From: Streptomyces sp. NBC_01233
GTDB taxonomy: Bacteria > Actinomycetota > Actinomycetes > Streptomycetales > Streptomycetaceae
Assembly: GCF_035989305.1 (NCBI RefSeq)
Contig: NZ_CP108514.1
Location: 2,356,501 to 2,420,500 of the forward strand
Direction: 5' to 3'
DNA length: 64,000 nucleotides
Under the pieces are notes generated by a model. It was not told the origin of the DNA and did not search any database. It saw nothing but the letters and a program-made list of their open reading frames with translations. Below, in pieces: positions 56,568 through 64,000 of this stretch. Position 1 is the first letter of the stretch, and each line of letters opens with the position of its first letter. The position numbers and the translations under genes were made by a program.

Positions 56568-58673
56568 GTGAGCACCAAGCCGACCACCACAGAGCTCGAG
56601 TGGACCGAACTGGACCAGCGGGCCGTCGACACCGCCCGCATCCTGGCCGCTGACGCGGTCCAGAAGGTCGGAAACGGCCACCCCGGTACGGCGATGAGCC
56701 TGGCCCCCGCCGCGTACACCCTCTTCCAGAAGGTGATGCGGCACGACCCGGCGGACCCCGAGTGGGTGGGCCGCGACCGTTTCGTGCTCTCCGCGGGGCA
56801 CTCGTCCCTGACGCTCTACACCCAGCTGTACCTCGGCGGGTTCGGGCTCGAACTGGACGACCTCAAGGCGTTCCGCACCTGGGGTTCCAAGACCCCCGGT
56901 CACCCCGAGTACGGCCACACCGCCGGCGTGGAGACCACCACCGGCCCCCTCGGCCAGGGTGTCGCCAACGCGGTGGGCATGGCCATGGCCGCCCGCTACG
57001 AGCGCGGCCTGTTCGACCCGGAGACCGCCCCGGGCACCTCCCCGTTCGACCACATGGTCTACGCGGTCGCGGGCGACGGCTGCCTCCAGGAGGGCATCTC
57101 CCACGAGGCGTCCGCGCTGGCCGGCCACCAGAAGCTCGGCAACCTCGTGCTGCTGTGGGACGACAACCACATCTCCATCGAGGGTGACACGGAGACGGCC
57201 GTCTCCGAGGACACCATCAAGCGCTACGAGGCGTACGGCTGGCACGTCCAGCGCGTCGCGCAGCAGGAGAACGGCGACCTCGACCCGAAGGCGCTGTTCA
57301 CCGCCCTCCAGGCCGCCAAGGCCGAGACCGGGCGCCCGTCCTTCATCGCGGCCCGCTCGATCATCGCCTGGCCCGCCCCGCACGCCCAGAACACCGAGGC
57401 CGCCCACGGCTCCGCGCTCGGCGACGACGAGGTCGCGGCCACCAAGCGCGTCCTCGGCTTCGACCCGGAGCAGTCCTTCGAGGTCTCCGACGAGGTCATC
57501 GCGCACACCCGCAAGGCCCTCGACCGCGGCCGCGAGGCCAAGGCCGCCTGGGAGAAGGACTTCTCCGCCTGGCGCACGGCCAACCCGGAGCGCGCCGCCT
57601 CGTTCGACCGCATCAACGCCAACGAGCTGCCCGCGGGCTGGGAGGACGAGCTCCCCGTCTTCGAGGCCGGCAAGGGCGTCGCCACCCGCGCCGCCTCCGG
57701 CAAGGTGCTCCAGGCGCTCGGCGCGGTCATCCCGGAGCTGTGGGGCGGCTCGGCCGACCTGGCCGGCTCCAACAACACCACCATCGACAAGAACTCCTCG
57801 TTCCTGCCGAAGGACAACCCGCTGCCGGAGGCCGACCCGTACGGCCGCACCCTCCACTTCGGCATCCGCGAGCACGCCATGGCCGCGGCCATGAACGGCA
57901 TCGCCCTGCACGGCCACACCCGTGTCTACGGCGGCACCTTCCTGGTGTTCTCCGACTACATGCGCAACGCCGTGCGCCTGTCGTCCCTGATGCACCTGCC
58001 GGTGACGTACGTGTGGACGCACGACTCCATCGGTCTCGGCGAGGACGGCCCGACCCACCAGCCGGTCGAGCACCTGGCCTCGCTGCGCGCCATCCCGGGC
58101 CTGAACGTCGTCCGCCCGGCCGACGCCAACGAGACCGCCATCGCCTGGCGCGAGATCCTCAAGCGCCACACCAAGGTGTTCGGCAAGGGCGCCCCGCACG
58201 GTCTGGCGCTCACCCGCCAGGGCGTGCCGACCTACGAGCGCAACGAGGACGCCGCCAAGGGCGGGTACGTGCTCTTCGAGGCCGAGGGCGGCCCCGCCCA
58301 GATCGTGCTCATCGGCACCGGCTCCGAGGTCCACCTCGCCGTCGAGGCCCGCGAGCAGCTCCAGGCCGAGGGCGTCCCGACCCGGGTCGTCTCCATGCCG
58401 TCCGTCGAGTGGTTCGAGGAGCAGCCGCAGGAGTACAAGGACAGCGTCCTGCCCTCCTCGGTGAAGGCCCGCGTCGCGGTCGAGGCCGGCATCGGCCTGA
58501 CCTGGCACCGGTACGTCGGCGACGCCGGCCGCATCGTGTCGCTGGAGCACTTCGGCGCCTCCGCCGACGCGAAGGTGCTGTTCCGCGAGTTCGGCTTCAC
58601 CGCCGAGGCCGTGACCGCCGCCGCCAAGGCTTCCCTCGATGAAACCGGTGGCCTCGCCGCCGCCGCGCGCTGA
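56568..58673 (+). CDS. tkt: Transketolase
   Basis: The 701-residue thiamine-diphosphate enzyme moves two-carbon units between pentose-phosphate sugars. [37 protein letters not shown] (TPP/Mg site), [25 protein letters not shown] and [20 protein letters not shown] are all present. It starts the tkt-tal-zwf-opcA block. Confidence 0.97.
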   Translation: MSTKPTTTELEWTELDQRAVDTARILAADAVQKVGNGHPGTAMSLAPAAYTLFQKVMRHDPADPEWVGRDRFVLSAGHSSLTLYTQLYLGGFGLELDDLKAFRTWGSKTPGHPEYGHTAGVETTTGPLGQGVANAVGMAMAARYERGLFDPETAPGTSPFDHMVYAVAGDGCLQEGISHEASALAGHQKLGNLVLLWDDNHISIEGDTETAVSEDTIKRYEAYGWHVQRVAQQENGDLDPKALFTALQAAKAETGRPSFIAARSIIAWPAPHAQNTEAAHGSALGDDEVAATKRVLGFDPEQSFEVSDEVIAHTRKALDRGREAKAAWEKDFSAWRTANPERAASFDRINANELPAGWEDELPVFEAGKGVATRAASGKVLQALGAVIPELWGGSADLAGSNNTTIDKNSSFLPKDNPLPEADPYGRTLHFGIREHAMAAAMNGIALHGHTRVYGGTFLVFSDYMRNAVRLSSLMHLPVTYVWTHDSIGLGEDGPTHQPVEHLASLRAIPGLNVVRPADANETAIAWREILKRHTKVFGKGAPHGLALTRQGVPTYERNEDAAKGGYVLFEAEGGPAQIVLIGTGSEVHLAVEAREQLQAEGVPTRVVSMPSVEWFEEQPQEYKDSVLPSSVKARVAVEAGIGLTWHRYVGDAGRIVSLEHFGASADAKVLFREFGFTAEAVTAAAKASLDETGGLAAAAR

Positions 58674-58707
58674 CGCCGGTCCAGAACCAAGTAGGAGATG
58701 TAATCCC

Positions 58708-59826
58708 ATGACAGACGCACTCAAGCGCCTCTCCGACGAAGGCGTCGCGATCTGGCTGGACGACCTGTCCCGCAAGCGCATCACGTCCGGCAACCTGGCC
58801 GAGCTCATCGACCAGTCGCACGTGGTCGGTGTCACCACCAACCCGGCGATCTTCCAGAAGGCGATCAGCGGCGGCGAGGGCTACGAGCAGCAGCTCACCG
58901 ACCTCGCGACCCGCAAGGTAACCGTGGAAGAGGCCCTGCGCATGATCACCACGGCGGACGTCCGCGACGCCGCCGACATCCTGCGCCCGGTCTACGACCG
59001 CACCGACGGCCAGGACGGCCGCGTGTCGATCGAGGTCGACCCGCGCCTGGCGCACAACACGCCGGCGACCATCGCCGAGGCCAAGCAGCTGGCCTGGCTG
59101 GTGGACCGCCCGAACACGCTCATCAAGATCCCGGCGACCAAGGCCGGCCTGCCGGCCATCACCGAGGTCATCGGCAAGGGCATCAGCGTCAACGTGACGC
59201 TGATCTTCTCGCTGGAGCGCTACCGCGAGGTCATGGACGCGTACCTGGCGGGCCTGGAGAAGGCCAAGTCCGCGGGCCTGGACCTGTCCCTGATCCACTC
59301 GGTCGCCTCCTTCTTCGTGTCCCGCGTGGACAGCGAGATCGACAAGCGCCTGGACGCGGTCGGCACCGACGAGGCGAAGGCCCTCAAGGGCAAGTCGGCG
59401 CTCGCCAACGCCCGTCTGGCCTACGAGGCGTACGAGGAGGTGTTCTCCTCGGACCGCTGGGCCGCCCTGGAGCGCGTCGGCGCCAACAAGCAGCGCGCGC
59501 TGTGGGCCTCGACGGGCGTCAAGGACCCGGCGTACAAGGACACCCTGTACGTGGACGATTTGGTCGCCCCGAACACGGTGAACACGATGCCGGAGGCCAC
59601 TCTGGAGGCCACCGCCGACCACGGCCGGATCACGGGTGACACCGTGCGCGGCACCTACGAGCAGGCCCGTGCCGAACTCGACGCGGTCGCGAAGCTGGGC
59701 ATTTCGTACGACGATGTGGTCCAGCTGCTCGAGGACGAGGGCGTCGAGAAGTTCGAGGCGTCCTGGAACGACCTGCTCAAGTCGACCGAGGCGGAGCTTG
59801 AGCGCCTTGCCCCCACGGAGGCCTGA
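58708..59826 (+). CDS. tal: Transaldolase (Tal type of actinobacteria)
   Basis: The 372-residue enzyme carries [15 protein letters not shown] and the Schiff-base lysine in [27 protein letters not shown] is also typical of the long actinobacterial transaldolases. AGGAGAT at 58693-58699 supports the ATG. Confidence 0.96.
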   Translation: MTDALKRLSDEGVAIWLDDLSRKRITSGNLAELIDQSHVVGVTTNPAIFQKAISGGEGYEQQLTDLATRKVTVEEALRMITTADVRDAADILRPVYDRTDGQDGRVSIEVDPRLAHNTPATIAEAKQLAWLVDRPNTLIKIPATKAGLPAITEVIGKGISVNVTLIFSLERYREVMDAYLAGLEKAKSAGLDLSLIHSVASFFVSRVDSEIDKRLDAVGTDEAKALKGKSALANARLAYEAYEEVFSSDRWAALERVGANKQRALWASTGVKDPAYKDTLYVDDLVAPNTVNTMPEATLEATADHGRITGDTVRGTYEQARAELDAVAKLGISYDDVVQLLEDEGVEKFEASWNDLLKSTEAELERLAPTEA

Positions 59827-59831
59827 ACACC

Positions 59832-61358
59832 TTGTCTGTGAACGGAGCGAACCCGCTTCGTGACGCACAGGACCGGCGGCTCCCGCGCATCGCGGGGCCG
59901 TCCGGCCTGGTCATTTTCGGCGTTACGGGTGACCTGTCGCGCAAGAAGCTGATGCCTGCCGTCTACGACCTGGCCAATCGCGGCCTGCTCCCGCCCGGCT
60001 TCTCGCTGATCGGGTTCGCCCGCCGCGAGTGGGAGCACGAGGACTTCGCCCAGGAGGTGTACGAGGCCGTCAAGGAGCACTCGCGCACCCCGTTCCGGGA
60101 GGAGGTCTGGCAGCAGCTGGTGCAGGGCTGCCGGTTCGTGCAGGGCGACTTCGACGATGACGCGGCCTTCGAGACCCTGAAGGCGACGATCGACGAGCTG
60201 GACAAGGCGCAGGGCACGGGCGGCAACTTCGCCTTCTACCTGTCGGTCCCGCCGAAGTGGTTCCCGAAGGTGGTCCAGCAGCTCAAGGACCACGGGCTGG
60301 CCCAGAAGGAGGGCTCCTGGCGGCGTGCCGTCATCGAGAAGCCCTTCGGCCACGACCTGAAGAGCGCCGAGGAGCTCAACAAGGTCGTTCACGAGGTCTT
60401 CCCCCGTGACGAGGTCTTCCGGATCGACCACTACCTCGGCAAGGAGACCGTCCAGAACATCCTGGCGCTCCGCTTCGCCAACACCATGTTCGAGCCGATC
60501 TGGAACCGGTCGTACGTCGACCACGTGCAGATCACCATGGCCGAGGACATCGGCATCGGCGGCCGGGCCGGGTACTACGACGGCATCGGCGCGGCCCGTG
60601 ACGTCATCCAGAACCACCTGCTGCAGCTGCTCGCGCTCACCGCGATGGAGGAGCCCGGCTCCTTCCACCCCAAGGCGCTGGTGGCGGAGAAGCTCAAGGT
60701 GCTGACCGCCGTGCAGCTGCCCGAGGACCTGGGCAAGCACACCGTGCGCGGCCAGTACGCGGCGGCGTGGCAGGGCGGCGAGAAGGTCGTCGGGTACCTC
60801 GAAGAGGACGGCATCGACCCCAAGTCGAAGACCGACACCTACGCGGCCATCCGGCTGGAGATCAACAACCGCCGCTGGGCGGGCGTCCCGTTCTACCTGC
60901 GGACCGGCAAGCGCCTGGGCCGCCGGGTGACCGAGATCGCCGTGGTCTTCAAGCGCGCCCCGTACCTGCCGTTCGAGTCGGGCGCGACCGAGGAGCTGGG
61001 GCAGAACGCCCTGGTCATCCGGGTCCAGCCGGACGAGGGCGTGACGGTCCGCTTCGGTTCCAAGGTCCCGGGCACCTCCATGGAGGTCCGGGACGTCACG
61101 ATGGACTTCGCCTACGGCGAGTCCTTCACGGAGTCGAGCCCCGAGGCGTACGAGCGGCTCATCCTCGACGTGCTCCTCGGCGACGCGAACCTCTTCCCGC
61201 GTCACCAGGAAGTCGAGCTCTCCTGGAACATCCTCGACCCGATCGAGGAGTACTGGGACAAGCACGGCAAGCCCGCGCAGTACCCGTCGGGCACCTGGGG
61301 GCCGGTCGAGGCGGAGGAGATGCTCGCACGAGACGGACGGAGCTGGCGCCGGCCATGA
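59832..61358 (+). CDS. zwf: Glucose-6-phosphate dehydrogenase
   Basis: The 508-residue enzyme has the NADP-binding start VIFGVTGDLSRKKLMPA, the active-site signature RIDHYLGKETVQN and EKPFGHDLKSAEELN. It makes 6-phosphogluconolactone and NADPH. The TTG at 59832 has GGAGG nine bases upstream; GTG 59838 is an alternative. The stop overlaps opcA. Confidence 0.96.
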   Translation: MSVNGANPLRDAQDRRLPRIAGPSGLVIFGVTGDLSRKKLMPAVYDLANRGLLPPGFSLIGFARREWEHEDFAQEVYEAVKEHSRTPFREEVWQQLVQGCRFVQGDFDDDAAFETLKATIDELDKAQGTGGNFAFYLSVPPKWFPKVVQQLKDHGLAQKEGSWRRAVIEKPFGHDLKSAEELNKVVHEVFPRDEVFRIDHYLGKETVQNILALRFANTMFEPIWNRSYVDHVQITMAEDIGIGGRAGYYDGIGAARDVIQNHLLQLLALTAMEEPGSFHPKALVAEKLKVLTAVQLPEDLGKHTVRGQYAAAWQGGEKVVGYLEEDGIDPKSKTDTYAAIRLEINNRRWAGVPFYLRTGKRLGRRVTEIAVVFKRAPYLPFESGATEELGQNALVIRVQPDEGVTVRFGSKVPGTSMEVRDVTMDFAYGESFTESSPEAYERLILDVLLGDANLFPRHQEVELSWNILDPIEEYWDKHGKPAQYPSGTWGPVEAEEMLARDGRSWRRP

Positions 61359-62410
61359 AGATCGACCTCACGGAGACCAACTCCAGCAAGATCAATGCCG
61401 CGATGGTGCAGGCGCGCCGGGACATCGGCACGCCGGCCATCGGCATGGTCCTCACGCTGGTGATCGTGACCGACGAGGAGAACGCGTACGACGCGCTCAA
61501 GTCGGCGAACGACGCGTCCCACGAACACCCCTCGCGGATCGTCGTCGTCATCAGGCGGGCCAGCCGCTCCCCCCGCAGCCGCCGCGACGCCCGGCTCGAC
61601 GCGGAAGTCCGCGTCGGGGCGGACTCCGGCAGCGGTGAGACGGTCGTGCTCCGCCTTCACGGCGAACTGGTCGACCACGCCCAGTCGGTGGTTCTCCCCC
61701 TGCTCCTGCCGGACGCCCCCGTGGTCGTCTGGTGGCCGGACGGTGCGCCTGCGGACCTGGCGGGCGATCCGCTGGGGACGCTGGGCCAGCGCCGGATCTC
61801 GGACACGTACTCGTGCGAGGACCCGACCCGGGAACTCAGCGCCCGTGGGGCGGCGTACGCCCCGGGGGACACGGACCTTTCGTGGACCCGCATCACCCCG
61901 TGGCGTTCCATGCTGGCGGCCGCGCTGGACCAGCAGCAGCTGTCGGTCACCTCGGCGACCGTCGAGGGCGAGGACGAGAACCCGAGCTGCGAACTGCTGG
62001 CCATGTGGCTGGCGGACCGGCTCAAGGTCCCGGTCACGCGCACGCTGTCCTCGGGCCCCGGCCTGACGGCGGTACGCCTGTCGACCAAGGACGGCGACAT
62101 CGTCCTGGACCGCGCGGACGGGGCACTGGCCACGCTGTGCATGCCGGGGCAGCCCGACCGTGCGGTGGCGCTGAAGCGCCGCGACACGGCCGAGCTCCTG
62201 GCGGAGGAGCTGCGCCGGCTGGACCCGGACAACACGTACGAGTCCGCGCTGAAGTTCGGCGTCGCGAAGCTGCAGCCGTCGGCTCCCCCGGCTCCGGCCA
62301 AGCCCGAGGCCCCGGCGAAGCCCGAGGCCGAGGCCAAGCCGGAGGCCGAGGCCAAGCCGGAGCCCCCGAAGCCGGCCGCGAAGCCGTCGAAGAAGGCCGC
62401 GAACAAGTAA
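61355..62410 (+). CDS. opcA: Glucose-6-phosphate dehydrogenase assembly protein OpcA
   Basis: The 351-residue protein begins MKIDLTETNSSKINAAMVQA and has the OpcA core LPDAPVVVWWPDGAP, DTYSCEDPTRELSARGAAYA and LSWTRITPWRSMLAAALDQ. It activates Zwf in actinobacteria. A Lys/Pro/Glu/Ala repeat tail (PAKPEA units) is strain-specific in length. Start overlaps the zwf stop (ATGA). Confidence 0.95.
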   Translation: MKIDLTETNSSKINAAMVQARRDIGTPAIGMVLTLVIVTDEENAYDALKSANDASHEHPSRIVVVIRRASRSPRSRRDARLDAEVRVGADSGSGETVVLRLHGELVDHAQSVVLPLLLPDAPVVVWWPDGAPADLAGDPLGTLGQRRISDTYSCEDPTRELSARGAAYAPGDTDLSWTRITPWRSMLAAALDQQQLSVTSATVEGEDENPSCELLAMWLADRLKVPVTRTLSSGPGLTAVRLSTKDGDIVLDRADGALATLCMPGQPDRAVALKRRDTAELLAEELRRLDPDNTYESALKFGVAKLQPSAPPAPAKPEAPAKPEAEAKPEAEAKPEPPKPAAKPSKKAANK

Positions 62411-62436
62411 CGGGGCCCTGCGGGGCTCTCCCCCAC

Positions 62437-62592
62437 CCCGCCCTTTCACCGTTTCTCCCCCAGCTACCGCTGGGAGGTGCCCCCAGGGGCTCCGCCCCAG
62501 ACCCCGGTCCTCAAACGCCGGACGGGCTGAGAGATTCAGCCTCGCCGGCATTTGAGGCGCTGGGGGTCTGGGGGCGGAGCCCCCGGTTTCCG
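62437..62592. repeat. Complete palindromic intergenic repeat between opcA and pgl
   Basis: Arms GGGGCTCCGCCCCAGACCCC (62486-62505) and the inverse at 62562-62584 flank a centre that is also partly palindromic (CTCAAACGCCGG with CCGGCATTTGAG). A preceding CCCAGC-TACC-GCTGGG hairpin lies at 62459-62474. Half copies occur at 145-218 and 39775-39860. Confidence 0.85.
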
Positions 62593-62673
62593 GAAGGGGC
62601 GGGGTGGGGGAAGGGCCCCGCACAGCGGCACCCGCACCACCGCACCCCGGAACTACACAAAAGGCGGCAGCAC

Positions 62674-63459
62674 ATGGGTATGACGACTCCTCAGGTCGTC
62701 GTCCACCGGGACAAGGAACTGATGGCCGAGGCCACCGCGGCCCGGCTCATCACGAAGATCGTGGACGCGCAGGCGGCCCGCGGCACCGCGTCCGTGGTCC
62801 TCACCGGCGGACGCAACGGCAACGGCCTCCTCGCGGCACTGGCCGCCGCCCCCGCCCGCGACGCCGTCGACTGGGCGCGGCTGGACCTCTGGTGGGGCGA
62901 CGAGCGGTACGTCCCCGCCGACGACACCGAGCGCAATCACACCCAGGCCCGCGAGGCCCTCCTGGACTCGGTCCCGGTGGACCCCGCCCGCGTGCACGTG
63001 ATGCCGGCCTCGGACGGCCCGTACGGGGCCGACGTCGACGCGGCCGCGGCCGCCTACGCGGCCGAGCTGGCGAAGGCGGCCGGCCCCGAGGACCACGGTC
63101 CGGTCCCCCGCTTCGACGTGCTGATGCTGGGCGTGGGCCCGGACACGCACGTGGCCTCGCTGTTCCCGGAGCACCCGGCGGCCCGCGAGAGCGAGCGGAC
63201 GGTGGTCGGCGTCCACGGCGCCCCGAAGCCCCCGCCCACCCGGATCTCGCTGACGCTTCCGGCGATCCGGGCGGCCCGTGAAGTCTGGCTGCTGGCGGCG
63301 GGCGAGGACAAGGCGGGTGCGGTGTCCATCGCCCTCGGCGGCGCGGGCGAGGTCCAGGCCCCGGCCGCGGCCGCCTACGGCCGCTCCCGCACCCTGTGGC
63401 TGCTGGACCGTGCGGCGGCGGCCAAGCTCCCGACCGGGATGTACCCCCCGGCCTCCTGA
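62674..63459 (+). CDS. pgl: 6-Phosphogluconolactonase
   Basis: The 261-residue hydrolase has VVLTGGRNGNGLL, WWGDERYVPADDTERNHTQA and FDVLMLGVGPDTHVASLFPE, the family signatures. It opens the lactone made by Zwf. AAGGCGG lies before ATG 62674; ATG 62680 also possible. Confidence 0.94.
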   Translation: MGMTTPQVVVHRDKELMAEATAARLITKIVDAQAARGTASVVLTGGRNGNGLLAALAAAPARDAVDWARLDLWWGDERYVPADDTERNHTQAREALLDSVPVDPARVHVMPASDGPYGADVDAAAAAYAAELAKAAGPEDHGPVPRFDVLMLGVGPDTHVASLFPEHPAARESERTVVGVHGAPKPPPTRISLTLPAIRAAREVWLLAAGEDKAGAVSIALGGAGEVQAPAAAAYGRSRTLWLLDRAAAAKLPTGMYPPAS

Positions 63460-63466
63460 CCGGTAT

Positions 63467-63509
63467 GACGGAGGGGCCCGCTCTCCCGAGGAGAGCGAGC
63501 CCCTCCGTC
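63467..63509. terminator. Bidirectional terminator between pgl and pgi
   Basis: GACGGAGGGGC (63467-63477) pairs with GCCCCTCCGTC (63499-63509), with an inner GCTCTC/GAGAGC stem. Confidence 0.88.
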
Positions 63510-63517
63510 GTTGCCGG

Positions 63518-64000
63518 TCAGCTCCGGCCGCGCAGCTTCCGGTACGTGGCCACCAGTGCCTTCGTCGAGGCGTCCAGGCCCGGCACGTCCGCGCCCTCGG
63601 TCAGGGCGGGCTCGACGCGCTTGGCGAGCACCTTGCCGAGCTCGACGCCCCACTGGTCGAAGGAGTCGATGTTCCACACCGCGCCCTGTACGAACACCTT
63701 GTGCTCGTACAGCGCGATCAGCTGGCCCAGCACCCCCGGGGTGAGCTCGGTCGCCAGGACGGTGGTCGTCGGGTGGTTGCCGTGGAAGGTCTTGTGCGGG
63801 ACCAGCGACTCCGACGCCCCCTCGGCGCGCACCTCGTCCGCCGTCTTGCCGAAGGCCAGCGCCTGGGTCTGTGCGAAGAAGTTGGCCATCAGCAGGTCGT
63901 GCTGGGCCGCCGGGGCCGCCTCCAGCTCGGCCACCGGCTTCGCGAAGCCGATGAAGTCCGCGGGGATCACCTTCGTCCCCTGGTGGATCAGCTGGTAGTA
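63518..64000 (-). CDS. pgi: Glucose-6-phosphate isomerase, C-terminal part (5' end outside window)
   Basis: The visible 160 residues contain [45 protein letters not shown], and [26 protein letters not shown] with the PGI signature and catalytic Lys. It converges on pgl and links glycolysis to the pentose-phosphate block. Confidence 0.95.
   Translation of the reverse strand, partial: YYQLIHQGTKVIPADFIGFAKPVAELEAAPAAQHDLLMANFFAQTQALAFGKTADEVRAEGASESLVPHKTFHGNHPTTTVLATELTPGVLGQLIALYEHKVFVQGAVWNIDSFDQWGVELGKVLAKRVEPALTEGADVPGLDASTKALVATYRKLRGRS

Overview
The window is chromosomal DNA of a Streptomyces-like actinomycete. It has very high GC, many GTG/TTG starts, actinobacterial-type DapD and OpcA, an LAETG-sortase substrate, PHO boxes and a sufR-B-D-(Rieske)-C-S-U-T operon. 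I see no rRNA, tRNA, IS element or CRISPR array.

Layout. 1-8.1 kb: end of a cobyrinate a,c-diamide synthase gene, a ZIP metal transporter, a CbiG/CobE-CobC fusion, a CapA-like protein, an LAETG-anchored wall protein, an amidohydrolase and a class-V aminotransferase-like enzyme. 8.2-18.0 kb: a DsbA/FrnE-type oxidoreductase gene cut in two by a 9.1-kb integrated element. 18.2-41.7 kb: ordinary chromosome, with a PBP, a membrane protein/kinase/regulator operon, IclR plus aldehyde dehydrogenase, a double TerD protein, PhoX and an extracellular nuclease (both with PHO-box-like sequences), a TetR/DUF4386 pair with three operators, dapD, MFS, an HxlR-peroxiredoxin fusion and a TetR/SMR pair. 41.7-49.4 kb: a broken secreted-protein gene and the SUF iron-sulfur operon. 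49.7-64 kb: an ABC-2 exporter, heme A/O synthesis (ctaA, ctaB) and the pentose-phosphate block tkt-tal-zwf-opcA-pgl-pgi.

The element is the main discovery. Between two copies of GCAGGCG (8881-8887 and 17988-17994) lie about 15 genes, all on the + strand and visibly less GC-rich: a large serine integrase, small phage-type genes, a tandem HNH pair (one copy shortened), a terminase small subunit, a DUF6879/XRE-DUF5753 pair and a four-gene cassette ending in an adenosylhomocysteinase-like NAD-binding protein and a Nudix hydrolase. Joining the outer flanks through the 7-bp core restores an uninterrupted 235-residue DsbA frame across the CPWC active site. Joining the inner flanks gives a sequence with imperfect 18-bp inverted arms around the core, as expected for a serine-integrase attP. 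Because it has HNH and TerS but no large terminase, portal or capsid gene, it may be a phage satellite (PICI-like) or a decayed prophage carrying cargo.

A second theme is a palindromic repeat family. It is complete between opcA and pgl, and half copies lie in frame inside the cobyrinate synthase gene and form the 3' end of a tetR gene.
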